From Cyclina sinensis (Eukaryota > Mollusca > Bivalvia > Venerida > Veneridae), in the NCBI GenBank assembly GCA_012932295.1, contig JAAONU010000004.1, forward strand, positions 10,044,630 to 10,108,629: DNA of 64,000 nt. Direction: 5' to 3'. The notes beneath the pieces are model-generated. The model was given only the letters and a program-made list of their open reading frames with translations. It searched no databases and was not told where the DNA came from. The position numbers and the translations under genes were made by a program. How positions within the stretch are numbered: the first letter of the stretch is position 1; each line of letters begins with the position of its first letter. This document shows, piece after piece, positions 23,801 to 35,088 of the stretch.

Positions 23801-24539
23801 AATAGCAAAGTGAGAGCTAACACTCATTACATTCAATGTTTTACCTTTTACATATGATTTTTACAAAAATTACAAAATTAAAAAGACGGGTGTAGCGTAT
23901 ATTAATACGAAAGTCTTACTCACTATTATAAAATTTTCGGTTCACAATTGAAATGTTTTCTTGCAATACAAAGCCAAATTTATCTATACCGTTTTACGTG
24001 TATTATTTTAACAACGTTATAAATCTACATACATTTGGTCGAATATGATATTTTTAATAGATGATTGTTTTAAGGAAAACTATAACGGATAATTTTTTAA
24101 ACGAAGTGATATTCGTCATCTATATTATTTGTTGGCATCAAATTAAATTTTACTGAAGTGTGAAATTTTCGGATAAAACCACAAATTAATTGTTTTTGAA
24201 GTGTGATAAAATACAAGGTGTTTCATTATATTCCAATAAACAAGGTAGGCGTATATGAGCAATACTTGCTTCTAAGTACGATGTCATGTCCAGGTCAGTG
24301 TGACAATTGCTTGTATGTATTTTAATCAGGATTGTACATTGACCAAAGAAGTCACAGTCGTGTCACTATAGAAACTTCCGTTTTGCGTTCGTCCGTAGGA
24401 CTTTGCTTGACAAATTGTAATATATATAATGAATCATGTGGTCTTCCTGTTATATATAAGACGAATGTTTTAGAGGCCATCTATTTTTGTTGCTTTTGTT
24501 GTCTTAATTTCGTTTAAACTTTCCAGACTTTTTCAGACT

Positions 24540-25030
24540 TTCCTACTGCTACTGCTCTTACTGCTACTGCCAACTTCACGTTTTATCTATTGCTACTGCT
24601 GGTACTGCTACTGCCAACTTCACGTTTTATCTACTGCTACTGCTCTTACTGATACTGCCAACTTCACGTTTTATGTACTGCTACTGCTCTTACTGTCACT
24701 GCCAACTTCACGTTTTATGTACTCTTACTGCTCTTACTGCTACTGCCAACTTCATGTTTTATCTACTGCTACTACTGGTACTGCTACTGCCAAATTCACG
24801 TTTTATCTATTTCTACTGACCTTACTGCTACTTCCAACTTCACGTTTTATCTACTGCTACTGCTGGTACTGCTACTGCCAACTTCACGTTTTATCTATTT
24901 CTACTGATCTTACTGCTACTTCCAACTTCACGTTTTATCTACTGCTATTGCTCTTACTGCTACTGCCAACTTCACGTCTGATTTAATTTCTACTGCCAAC
25001 TGCTACTGCGTACTGCTACTGCTAACTTCC
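24540..25030 (+). repeat. 44-bp minisatellite built on ACTGCT triplets
   Basis: About ten units of CTACTGCTACTGCTCTTACT + GCTACTGCCAACTTCACGTTTTAT. Some units swap CTCTTACTG for CTGGTACTG. The Tyr/Cys-rich frame inside is a by-product. Confidence 0.9.
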
Positions 25031-25046
25031 TACCAAATATTTAATG

Positions 25047-25365
25047 GATGGTAATGTAATACGGGATTTTTTTTGCACTAGTTATTTGAAAACGATAAAA
25101 CGAGGCTCTGCCGTTATTATCGTTTTCTAAGAACTCGTGTAATAAATCCCGTGTAACAGGACTACAAATATAATGTTCTTTATATATCTGGAAGTTTTTT
25201 TAAGTGAGACAGAAATGCTCAGAAACTTTTTGCTTTGTCCGTAAACGTGCAAACGTCATAAGCGTATTGTTAATGACGTTAACGTCAAAGTGTTATAACA
25301 CAAGTGTTATATCAAAAATATAACACGACTTTATTATAGGCCAACAACGTTGTCTATGATATAAT
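25047..25365 (+). mobile_element. Interspersed element with ACGGGATT foldback, copy A
   Basis: It starts near ATGTAATACGGGATT. An early foldback has AACGATAAAACGAGG against CGTTTTCTAAGAACTCG and AAATCCCGT. Later blocks TTTGTCCGTAAACGTGCAAA and AATGACGTTAACGTCAAAG match copy B at 27602-27972, showing a dispersed family of about 320 bases. No coding sequence is present. Confidence 0.6.
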
Positions 25366-25389
25366 TAGGAAATAGATTTTGCGTTTGAG

Positions 25390-25520
25390 TGATATACCGT
25401 CGAATATATCACGGTGTTGAGTTCAGATGCGTGATAATTTAATCAAGAAGGTAGTAGGACTTGATGATGAGATAATTACGCATATGAACGAGAAACCGTG
25501 ATATATACGACGGTAGATCA
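25390..25520. repeat. 43-bp imperfect inverted repeat
   Basis: Arms 25390-25432 and 25478-25520 pair well. TGATATACCGTCGAATATAT...CACGG faces CCGTGATATATACGACGG...TAGATCA, with a 45-base loop. A further ATCACGG/CGTGATAT pair follows at about 25630-25655. Confidence 0.65.
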
Positions 25521-25791
25521 TGAAAACTTTAAAATCCATTTCCATTTTAACAGGTTCGTTTAAGAGTCGCGAGTATGTGCACGATTTGCTGGTGACATTC
25601 CCAGATACGTCAGCGCGATTATGTTCATCGTGATATAACTTATAGGATTTATCACGGTCAAATTCTTCTTAAACAAACATAACCAGGATAATGATTTGTT
25701 GAGAAAAGATAAATGTTTAAAAAACAAGCTAACAGCATTTAAAATTTATCCTTACAAAAGAAGATAATCTTTTAGCGCAGGATAGCTTGCT

Positions 25792-26272
25792 GTTTCAAGC
25801 ACTCGGTGGCTTCTGTTGAAATCTGCTTCACAAATTAGCGTTGTCTAGACATAGGTGAGTAAGGAACAAGAATCCTAGGACGGCAAGAAGTGTGCGAGAA
25901 ATTTTGTAGTAAACAGATTTATTTCCGACAGAGAGGTATTAATGGCTTCACCACATACTTGCAGGTCGTGTTATTCACGAAGCACGTAATTATATCAAGT
26001 TTGTTGTGGGTAAAACATCAAAGAGAGAAACATCGAGAAACGATAATTCGGTAGTAAATTGTAAGAATAAGAACTTTCTTACTACAGGTGGCGTTGTGCC
26101 AGCACGCGCTCAGGTTCTACGTTGGTGGTAGTCTGCAGACGACTCTAAGAATGATAGCGTGATTGATGAATGGTAAACCGAATTTGTTTGAAAGGCGGGA
26201 AAGTGAACTGCAGCAACACTTAACGTATATTGTCAGTTAATTTTGTTCAAGGTTTTCATGAAGGACTTTGAA
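25792..26272 (+). repeat. 470-bp direct repeat, copy 2
   Basis: Same segment as 21203-21671. Its main difference is about 20 extra bases near 26215-26237 (around ACTTAACGTATATTGTC). Confidence 0.8.
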
Positions 26273-26279
26273 AAATTTT

Positions 26280-27600
26280 GAAGATATCAGAGATGATTAT
26301 TTCATGTCTAGATATTTTACAGAACCAGAATATTTATACAATAATTCTTTTTTGTACTTTTACCTGGAATCATACGATTGTGTCTATCTTTTTGAAGTCT
26401 CTAGTATGCACAGGAAGTTTATCTTCTTTCGCTAGAAATAACTCAGAAAGGTACGCACCCAGTTTTTTTAGAATAAACAAAGATGAATTCAAAAATAATT
26501 GGTAGAACCAAGGCGTAAATGGCCGAAATTTCAAAAAAGATTTTTTTTATACTGACTGAGTGCAAAGTATTTTTTTTTTTACCAGCAGCGATGACTGTAT
26601 GACCTTCTGATTAAATTTTTATCACTGTGAAAATATTGACGTTCAAAAATCAATTATACGTATGTCAAGTCTCTTAAAGAATATTTCATTATATCTATTT
26701 CATTATAAAAACCTGACAACAGTCAACCCTAGGACCGGTTTCTGACAGTTAATATTAAAATCTAGCTAGTTCAATTCCCTAATAGTTGACTATCTAACAC
26801 TGGTCAACTGATCTTAATTACTAGTATAGTATATCTTATGACGTTTCCATTTGACTTGGTCAGCTTTTTTGGAAATCATAGACAGCTAGTTTTCATGATA
26901 AGTGCTCTTTAGAAAAGCTTCGGTTTCATTCGTGAAGTTTGTCTCCATGGTTTCATGCACGGAATCTACGTGCACGGAATCTACGTAAGGTTGATTTGTT
27001 ATTAGCATTTTTTTTGTCATTAATGCAAGCCATGATATGTGCATTAAGATTTTTATTTTAACAAAATGGTTATTTTTGTCAACTTTTGGAATACTCCCAT
27101 AACAAATTTAATATCCAAAAATAGTTTATATATTTGAGGAATGTAACGTGAAAATGTTATAAAGGAAAATATATGTATGTTGATGGAAGATAAAACCCGC
27201 ATAGAAAATTGCATATTTCTTTAATGTATTTAAATATTTCAGGCATGTATTGCTTCTAACTAAATGTGAACACCTGTTCTAAATGAGTCATAATTAAAAA
27301 TTCTTATCTGTGTCTGTCTGTCTGTCTGTCTGATTGTCTGTCGAATATCGGGTGATATAGGCATCAATCGTCTCCTACCTCCTTTAGGATTTGTCCCGAT
27401 TTGGTTGTTTTTCCCCCCCAAGAACAAGAACATGATAAGAATTGAACCTATCTACACAATATGAACTTATGAACGCCATAAACAAACATTTTAATATCCA
27501 ATTTAAAAAATATGAAAACGTAACAATATGCAAGTTAACACGGACAATTTTGTTGAAAGACTGTTAATGATAAATAAATAAATAGAGGTTATTAAATGAG
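26280..27600. other. Intergenic, no recognised gene
   Basis: AT-rich sequence with a short TCTG run at 27310-27340 (GTGTCTGTCTGTCTGTC). No coding or RNA feature is visible. Confidence 0.4.
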
Positions 27601-27601
27601 T

Positions 27602-27972
27602 GGCCATGTTATACGGGATTTGTTGTAAGAGTTATTTGAAAACAATAAACATTAGGCTTTTTATCGTTTTCTAATAACGAGTGTAATTAATACCGTATTA
27701 TCTGATCACGAATATAATGTTCTATTTACATCACAGAAGTTTTGTAAGTTAATGGTGACAGAATCTTTCAGAAACTGTTTGTTTTGTCCGTATACACGCG
27801 AACGTCACATGCGTGTTGTAAATGACGTTGACGTCAAAGTTTACGTTAAATAAAAAAGATAACGCGGCTTTATTACACGCCCATGACGTCGTCTCTCTCT
27901 CTATTTAAGCTTATTTATCGTCGGTACCGGTTGCCCATATGACCGACGCCTGACGTCGTCTATGATATAAAC
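27602..27972 (+). mobile_element. Interspersed element with ACGGGATT foldback, copy B (interrupted)
   Basis: It is diverged from copy A but collinear: TTATACGGGATTTGTTG, GTTATTTGAAAACAATAAAC, TTTGTCCGTATACACGCG and AATGACGTTGACGTCAAAG. It is interrupted near its right end by a 56-bp SINE 3' fragment with its own target duplication. Removing that fragment restores collinearity with copy A (..GTCTATGATATA). Confidence 0.6.
27895..27950 (-). mobile_element. 5'-truncated family B SINE (3' end only) with target duplication
   Basis: On the - strand it reads GGCGTCGGTCATATGGGCAA + CCGGTACCGACGATAAATAA and so on, the last ~56 bases of family B. It is flanked by an 11-bp direct repeat TGACGTCGTCT (27884-27894 and 27951-27961). 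5' truncation with a target duplication is the usual outcome of LINE-driven reverse transcription. Confidence 0.8.
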
Positions 27973-27999
27973 ATGTATATGTATTGATTTTTTGCGTAA

Positions 28000-29960
28000 A
28001 AAATGTTCAAAATGGACAGCTTTGAACTGCAGAAAAATGTATGGCGAAAATATCAGACAGTAGGATCAAAGGGGGCACTCTAGTTCGTAGACAAAATTAG
28101 TAAAAAAAAAAACCAAAAAAAAACTTACTTTTCCAAATGAAGCGAATAGAAAACGGGATCGGACAAGGTGATTTTGAGAAAAGTGGCATTATTAAAGTTT
28201 TTTTCGTGTATGGAAGAGTGCCATTATCAAACCCTTTTAAGTGAAATGAAATATACAAACGCCATTCTGAAACTAATATGAGATGTCAATTTTAGACCAG
28301 GGTTTCATCTCAGCATTATCTACATTTTTGCACGTAAGATTTTGTAAAAATTGCATTACTCAAATCATATTTGAAACGTGGACAAATCTTACGGCTCAAT
28401 TAGTATGTACCATAAAATGCAATGGAAAAACATGATGAAACAGTCGGAATTTGGTTTTTAATTGTGGTGTGTCTCACCAACTATGGCTTTTATTGTTGTT
28501 TTTAGCTGTGCAAAGTAAACTTTCGGGAGGGAACACATGACTCTACTTTTAGATCTATAAATTGTTTTCATCATACAAGATTGTTCATATTCAACTTTTA
28601 ATTGTGTTACCAAGTGCTGCAGACGTTTTTTAAATGCTACTTTTCAAGAGAAATGGACATTTTATGTCTTAGAAAAAGATACTTTTATCAGCTGATAGAT
28701 CTAATAATGCTACTCTACAATAAAACAAAATTATGTCGGCGTACGCTTTCTCTGGAACTACTTTCTCTGCAAGAGAATGCCGCCGATGACGTCATAGTGC
28801 ATGTGCATGATCTCCCTTAATCAGGTCGACCAAATGATGTCTTGAACAAAATGCCACGAGTTCTTCGAGGTGTAACTGTTGTTACAAATTATAAAATTCT
28901 AGACGACTTTTCATACTTGACCCCTGTTGTTGCCCTACGCCCTGATATGGTGAACTGGTCCTTTGCCAGACTTTGGAATTAAAAACCTCTAATCAAAATG
29001 AATAAATTACGTATTGATGACGTATGTAAAACGTCATTTTGATGCCTCGAAATAAAGATACTCTATAATCTTGTTAATTTTCAAAACCATAATGAAAATA
29101 ATATATTGGTTCATACTAGTCAAAAAAAAACAAAAAACATTGATGCACAACATAAAGTCGGCACAGAAAATTCTAAGACATAAAAGGGCCGGATACATGT
29201 AATTTCACTCAAACAGAGTATTTATATAAAGAGAAGATAACTGCGTAGGAGCGCCTTTTTGTTGCAAGGTAGAACACACACTATCAATGTTTACATTAAG
29301 GGATCAACTATTTAGAAAATGTTAATTATTATCAAATATGATATTTTTATTTTCAAACCGACGGTTAATTTTTTATAATTTCATTCAGTGAAACGACTTA
29401 ATAATAATAATAATAATAATAATGATTATTATACTAATACTACTAATAATAATAATCCTCAATGACAACTTGTCCCCGGCTTTTGCTATAACTTTGACAA
29501 TATCAAATACAGTAGGTGTTCCCCTGAGCACCGACGTATAAAGAAATTTAAAACAAACATGAAATGTACTGATAATGGGCCAAACAATTTACAAAGTACC
29601 GACTTTGAAAACTTTTCAAGTTTTCACGCAACAAATGATATGTTTCTTATATGAATGACTGAAATTAATAATATGAAAGTTTTAGACTTTGAGTGTCACT
29701 GAATGCATTTAATGGTTCTATAGTAAATGCAAACTGAAAACCCCACGCAGGTGAGCTCATGGTCAGTTTCCTGTGTTTCAATAATGTCGCTAAACTATGA
29801 CTAGAAATCTAACTTCGTTAGAAAATCTAAATAAGAAATCATTTTTAGCTAATAATGTTATTTTCTGATGTTTTTTTCCTAGAGGTGACTGAATATACGT
29901 CAATAATAAAATTATACGTACATAATGATTTAAAGAAAGTTCGTGGGCTGGCTGCATAAA
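28000..29960. other. Intergenic, no recognised gene
   Basis: AT-rich, with an AAT run at 29400-29455. The frame at 28602-28820 (+) contains no recognisable domain and is not supported as an exon. Confidence 0.4.
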
Positions 29961-29961
29961 A

Positions 29962-30315
29962 GTGAGGTAAAGTAAAGTAAGGTAAGGTAAGGTTAGGTAT
30001 GGTAAGGTAAGGTAAGGTAAGGTAAGGTAGGGTAAAGTAAAGTAAAGTAAAGTAAAGTAAAGTAAAGTAAAGTAAAGTGCTTGTTTATAATAGTGTCACC
30101 CCTACTGAAAGGGTCAGCCTCCCGGGCTTATGAGACACCTCTGTTAGTGTACACATTTACTCCCCGTTCCTTATCCTGTGCCAGGACAGCCAATCGGTTA
30201 CCATTCTTTAAGTAGCTGGCGGCTCATCAACCGGCCGCATCAGAACAAGCCCTGACAGGACTCGAACCTTCGACCTCCTGCTCCGTGCGTGCCTTAACCA
30301 CTAGGCCACGGAGAC
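29962..30315 (-). mobile_element. tRNA-derived SINE, family C, with pentanucleotide tail
   Basis: Read on the - strand it starts GTCTCCGTGGCCTAGTGGTT (box A) and has GGTTCGAGTCCTGTCAGG (box B). A body of about 170 bases follows, and then a long CTTTA/CTTAC pentanucleotide tail (29962-30078). The microsatellite is thus the SINE's 3' tail, expanded. It looks young: both promoter boxes are intact. Confidence 0.8.
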
Positions 30316-30699
30316 GTATGTTGGTCTACTGGTCTAGCTCAATGGATTGGAGTCTGTCTTTTCGTGTCATGTTGCTGACTTACCGGCATGGACTGGGTTT
30401 TTTTCTAGGTAGATTGTTGAGCTAGCTGCATGGATACAGGTCAAAGGTGAAGGCTGATGCTTACCAAATGAATATAGTCCGAACAAAGTGATTTAATCGC
30501 CAAACTAGCTGTATAAATATATGCCTAACAGTGTAAGGTTTTCGACCTGTCAGGATGATCCGCGAACAGCACTAAGCTGATGACCCTGAAGTTTGTGGTC
30601 TGAGTTTTTTATAACGGTGTTTTAGCATCTAGTTGTTGGTCTGACTGCATGGAGTTAGCCGAACAGAATAAAATTAGTGACATTGCTGCGTCAGTGGTG

Positions 30700-33640
30700 G
30701 CCTTCCAACATTGAATCTTTGTTGTGACCTTATTGTATGAATGACAGCCTAATTGCATTAAGGTTGTGACCTGATTACATGAATGACAGCGTAACAGCAT
30801 TAAGGTTGTGACCTGATTACATGAATGGCAGCCTAACAGCATTAAGGTTGTGACCTGATAACATTAATGGCAGCCTAACAGCATTAAGGGTGTGACCTAT
30901 CTGCATAGATGGCAGCCTAACAGTATTAAGGTTGTGACCAGATTGCATGAATGGCAGCGTAACAGCATTCAGGTTGAAACCTGATTGCATAGATGGCAGC
31001 CTAGTGACCTGATTACATGAATGACAGGCTAACAGCATTAAGGTTGTGACCTGATTGCATAAATGACAGCCTAACAGCATAAAGGTTGTGACCTGGCTGC
31101 ATGGGATGGCAGCCTTAAAGCATTAAGGCTGTGACTTGATTGCATGGACAGCAGCTTAACAGCATTAAGGTTGTGACCTATTTGCATGGATGACAGCCTA
31201 ACAGCATTAATGCTGTGACCTAATTACATGGAAGACAGCCTAACAACATTAAGGTTGTGACCTATTTGCATGGATGACAGCCTAACAGCATTAATGCTGT
31301 GACCTAATTGCATGAATGACAGCCTTACAGCATTAAGGTTGTGACCTGATTGCATGAATGACAGCCTAACTGCATAAAGGTTGTGACCTAATTGCATAAA
31401 TGACAGCGTAACAGCATTAAGGTTGTGACCTAATTACATGAATGACAGCGTAACAGCATTAAGGTTGTGGCCTGATCACATGAATGACAGCGTAACAGCA
31501 TTAAGGTTGTGACCTGATTACATGAATGACAGCCTAACAGCATTAAGGTTGTGACCTGATTACATGAATGACAGCCTAACAGCATTAAGGTTGTGACCTA
31601 ATTGCATTGATGGCAGTCTAACAACATAAAGGTCGTGACCTGATTACATGAATGACAGCCTAACAGCATTAAGGCTGTGACCTGATTACATGAATGACAG
31701 CCTAACAGCATAAAGGTCGTGACCTGATTACATAAATGACAGCCTAAAAGCATTAAGGCTGTGACCTGATTACATGAATGACAGCCTAACAGCATTAAGG
31801 TTGTGACCTGATTACATGAATGACAGCCTAACAGCATTAAGGTTGTGACATGATAACATGAATGACAGCCTAACAGCATTAAGGTTGTGACCTAATTGCA
31901 TTGATGGCAGTCTAACAACATTAAGGTTGTGACCTGATTACACGAATGGCAGCCTAACAGCATAAAGGTTGTGACCTGATTACATAAATGACAGCCTAAC
32001 ATTATTAAGGTTTCGACCAGATTGCATGAATGACAGCCTAACAGCATTAAGGTTGTGACCAGATTGAATGAATGGCAGCGTAACAGCATTCAGGTTGAAA
32101 CCTGATTGCATAGATGGCAGCCTAGTGACCTGATTACATGAATGACAGGCTAACAGCATTAAGGTTGTGACCTGATTGCATGAATGACAGCCTAACAGCA
32201 TAAAGGTTGTGACCTGGCTGCATGGGATGGCAGCCTAAAAGCATTAAGGCTGTGACTTGATTGCATGGATAGCAGCTTAACAGCATTAAGGTTGTGACCT
32301 ATTTGCATGGATGACAGCCTAACAGCATTAATGCTGTGACCTAATTACATGGAAGACAGCCTAACAACATTAAGGTTGTGACCTAATTGCATGAATGACA
32401 GCCTAACAGCATTAATGCTGTGACCTAATTGCATGAATGACAGCCTTACAGCATTAAGGTTGTGACCTGATTGCATGAATGACAGCCTAACTGCATTAAG
32501 GTTGTGACCTAATTGCATGAATGACAGCGTAACAGCATTAAGGTTGTGACCTATTTGCATGGATGACAGCCTATCAGCATTAATGCTGTGACCTAATTAC
32601 ATGGAAGACAGCCTAACAACATTAAGGTTGTGACCTAATTGCATGAATGACAGCCTAACAGCATTAATGCTGTGACCTGATGCATGTATGACAGCCTAAC
32701 AGCATTAATGCTGTGACCTAATTACATGGAAGACAGCCTAACTGCATTAAGGTTGTGACCTAATTGCATGAATGACATCGTAACAGCATTAAGGTTGTTG
32801 CCTGATTACATGAATGACAGCGTAACAGCATTAAGGTTGTGACCTGATTACATGAATGACAGCCTAACAGCATTAAGGTTGTGACCTGATTACATGAATG
32901 ACAGCCTAACAGCATTAAGGTTGTGACCTGATTACATGAATGACAGCCTAACAGCATTAAGGTTGTGACCTAAATGCATTGATGGCAGTCTAACAACATA
33001 AAGGTCGTAACCTGATTACATGAATGACAGCCTAACAGCATTAAGGTTGTTACCTGATTACATGAATGACAGCCTAACAGCATTAAGGTTGTGACCTGAT
33101 TACATGAATGACAGCCTAACAGCATTAAGGTTGTGACATGATAATAGAATGACAGCCTAACAGCATTAAGGTTGTGACCTAATTGCATTAATGGCAGTCT
33201 AACAACATTAAGGTTGTGACCTGATTACATGAATGACAGCTTAACAGCATAAAGGTTGTGACCTGATTACATTAGTGACAGCCTAACAGCATTAAGGTTG
33301 TGACCTGATTACATAAATGACAGCCTAAAAGCATTAAGGTTGTGACCTGATTACATGAATGACAGCTTAACAGCATTAAGGTTGTGACCTGATTACATGA
33401 ATGACAGCTTAACAGCATAAAGGTTGTGACCTGATTACATTAGTGACAGCCTAACAGCATTAAGGTTGTGACCTGATTACATTAGTGACAGCCTAACAGC
33501 ATTAAGGTTTTGACCTGATTACATGAATGACAGCCTAACAGCATTAAGGTTGTGACCTGATTACATGAATGACAGCCTAACAGCATTAAGGTTGTGACCT
33601 GATTACATGAATGACAGCCTAACAGCATTTAGGTTGTGAT
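30700..33640 (+). repeat. 42-bp minisatellite array, about 70 units
   Basis: The unit is roughly TAACAGCATTAAGGTTGTGA + CCTGATTACATGAATGACAGCC. Since 42 is a multiple of three, the - strand stays open in blocks with a 14-residue repeat (MLLGCHSCNQVTTL). These frames have no independent support as genes. A higher-order repeat is visible: a distinctive run with CATTCAGGTTGAAACCTG and a shortened unit CAGCCTAGTGACC occurs near 30968 and again 1121 bases later. Confidence 0.95.
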
Positions 33641-33649
33641 TTGGCTGCT

Positions 33650-34422
33650 TTGAATGGCAGCCTTACAACATCATTGCTGTGGCCTGGGGTATGGATTGCG
33701 GCGTTAGATCATTGAATGAGTTGCCCCCTGGCTTTGCTGATGACGGTCACACAGCGTAGCGTTGGTGGCTGGATGCAGGCATGACTGCCTAATATTGTGG
33801 GGTTGGTTGTTTATACAAAACAGTACTTACCAAGTCAGTTAAAACAGCTTTTATCGTACGGTTTATTTATACTGATGTATGAATTTCCATTTATTTTTCA
33901 TATATTTTCTGATATTCATTGCCGTCAAAATATCACTAGAGGACATAACAAACCAAAATTCGCTCTTTCGATACTTCAGCAAAACGTCACACACTGAAAC
34001 CCTTGCAAACAGACTGCCTTCAACAAGGAAACGTAGATTATTTTTGGCTTCTAATACAGATAGTCTCGTAATGCTCAGACAGCGTATGGTAACATTATCG
34101 GGGGTTTACGTCACCTCCGTCTGGTGCGATCTATCTTCTGATCGCTCATCACCACCTCGGAGATCATTGTCTTTGGTAAACGAGTACAGATATATTTTTG
34201 CTGTAGGAATAAACCTTATATTTTTACAACTAATTACTGAATCTCTGTTTTGTGTACTGCTGTATTTTCGTTACTTATGCTATTATACTGACGAACTATC
34301 AAGTATTTCATTCTGCGATACATCATCATTATCATCATTAACAACATTATAAAAAATCATCATCATCATCATCGTCGTCGTCGTCGCGACGATTATCGTC
34401 GTCGGCCTCCTCCTCCTCCTCA

Positions 34423-34456
<34 letters not shown>

Positions 34457-35088
34457 CTCAGGAAATCATTCATATAAAATCTTAATTATACTACTTTGAA
34501 TGCCAAAAAGGTGATATACAAATGCTATAGCAAAGTCATTTATATTCCGTCTTACCTACAACATCTTACGACGTTCCCAAGAAACGGAGAACCGAACAAT
34601 AACAAACTTCTCGGCATCAATAGACTTTTTCCCAGACAACCATTACTAATCCCCGCCTCTTTTGAAGATATTGTCTGAGTTTTTCTGACCACCTGTGTGA
34701 CGAGTAAATTTCCATTTTCCCTACCGCAATAAATACGGTTTCATCACTCGGGAGAGTTAGTTTGCTGTTAGTACTGGCGAGTACCGCATCGCAACTTTGT
34801 GGCAGACGGTTACCATTGTAACAACATAGAATTTTATCAATAAGAATTGATGTTGAGCTAGACTAGATTTACTTAAAATTCTTTAAGTGAAAACAAAGTA
34901 CTGGATAAGTTTAACTTTTAACTGAGTTCTGTTACATAGAAAATTACTCGAAGCGGAAACTCTTGTCATTTAAAAAAGGGACAATTTTTGAAAAGTGAAT
35001 ATTTCAAACAGTGACTCAAATTACTTAGTAGAATTTTTAACTTTGTATACACTTGTGATCTCGGCTGATAACAGGTAAACATTCCACA
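33650..35088. other. Region upstream of the TGF-beta-like gene
   Basis: It contains triplet microsatellites at 34338-34455 (ATC, GTC, CTC and ATT runs). A 157-codon frame at 33879-34352 (+) is hydrophobic at both ends but shows no family features. I see no clear core promoter; the transcription start of the 35089 gene is not determined. Confidence 0.4.

Noticed and set aside
21203..26272. Complete LTR retrotransposon
   Set aside because: The direct repeats fit in size, but no gag/pol frame, primer-binding site, polypurine tract or TG..CA ends are visible. The interior is microsatellites and unique AT-rich sequence.
31598..33188. Series of minus-strand frames with the 14-residue repeat MLLGCHSCNQVTTL
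   Set aside because: The 42-bp unit is a multiple of three, so frames persist by chance. Units of other lengths break them repeatedly.
30700..33640. CRISPR array look-alike (regular short repeats)
   Set aside because: The repeats are contiguous with no unique spacers, and the genome is clearly animal.
33879..34352. 157-codon plus-strand frame
   Set aside because: No recognisable domain. The end runs into a triplet microsatellite, and no splice partners or poly(A) signal fit.
34496..34678. Extra 5' coding exon for the prodomain gene
   Set aside because: The 35089 ATG already begins a good signal peptide. The 34496 frame stops by itself and has no donor joining it in phase.
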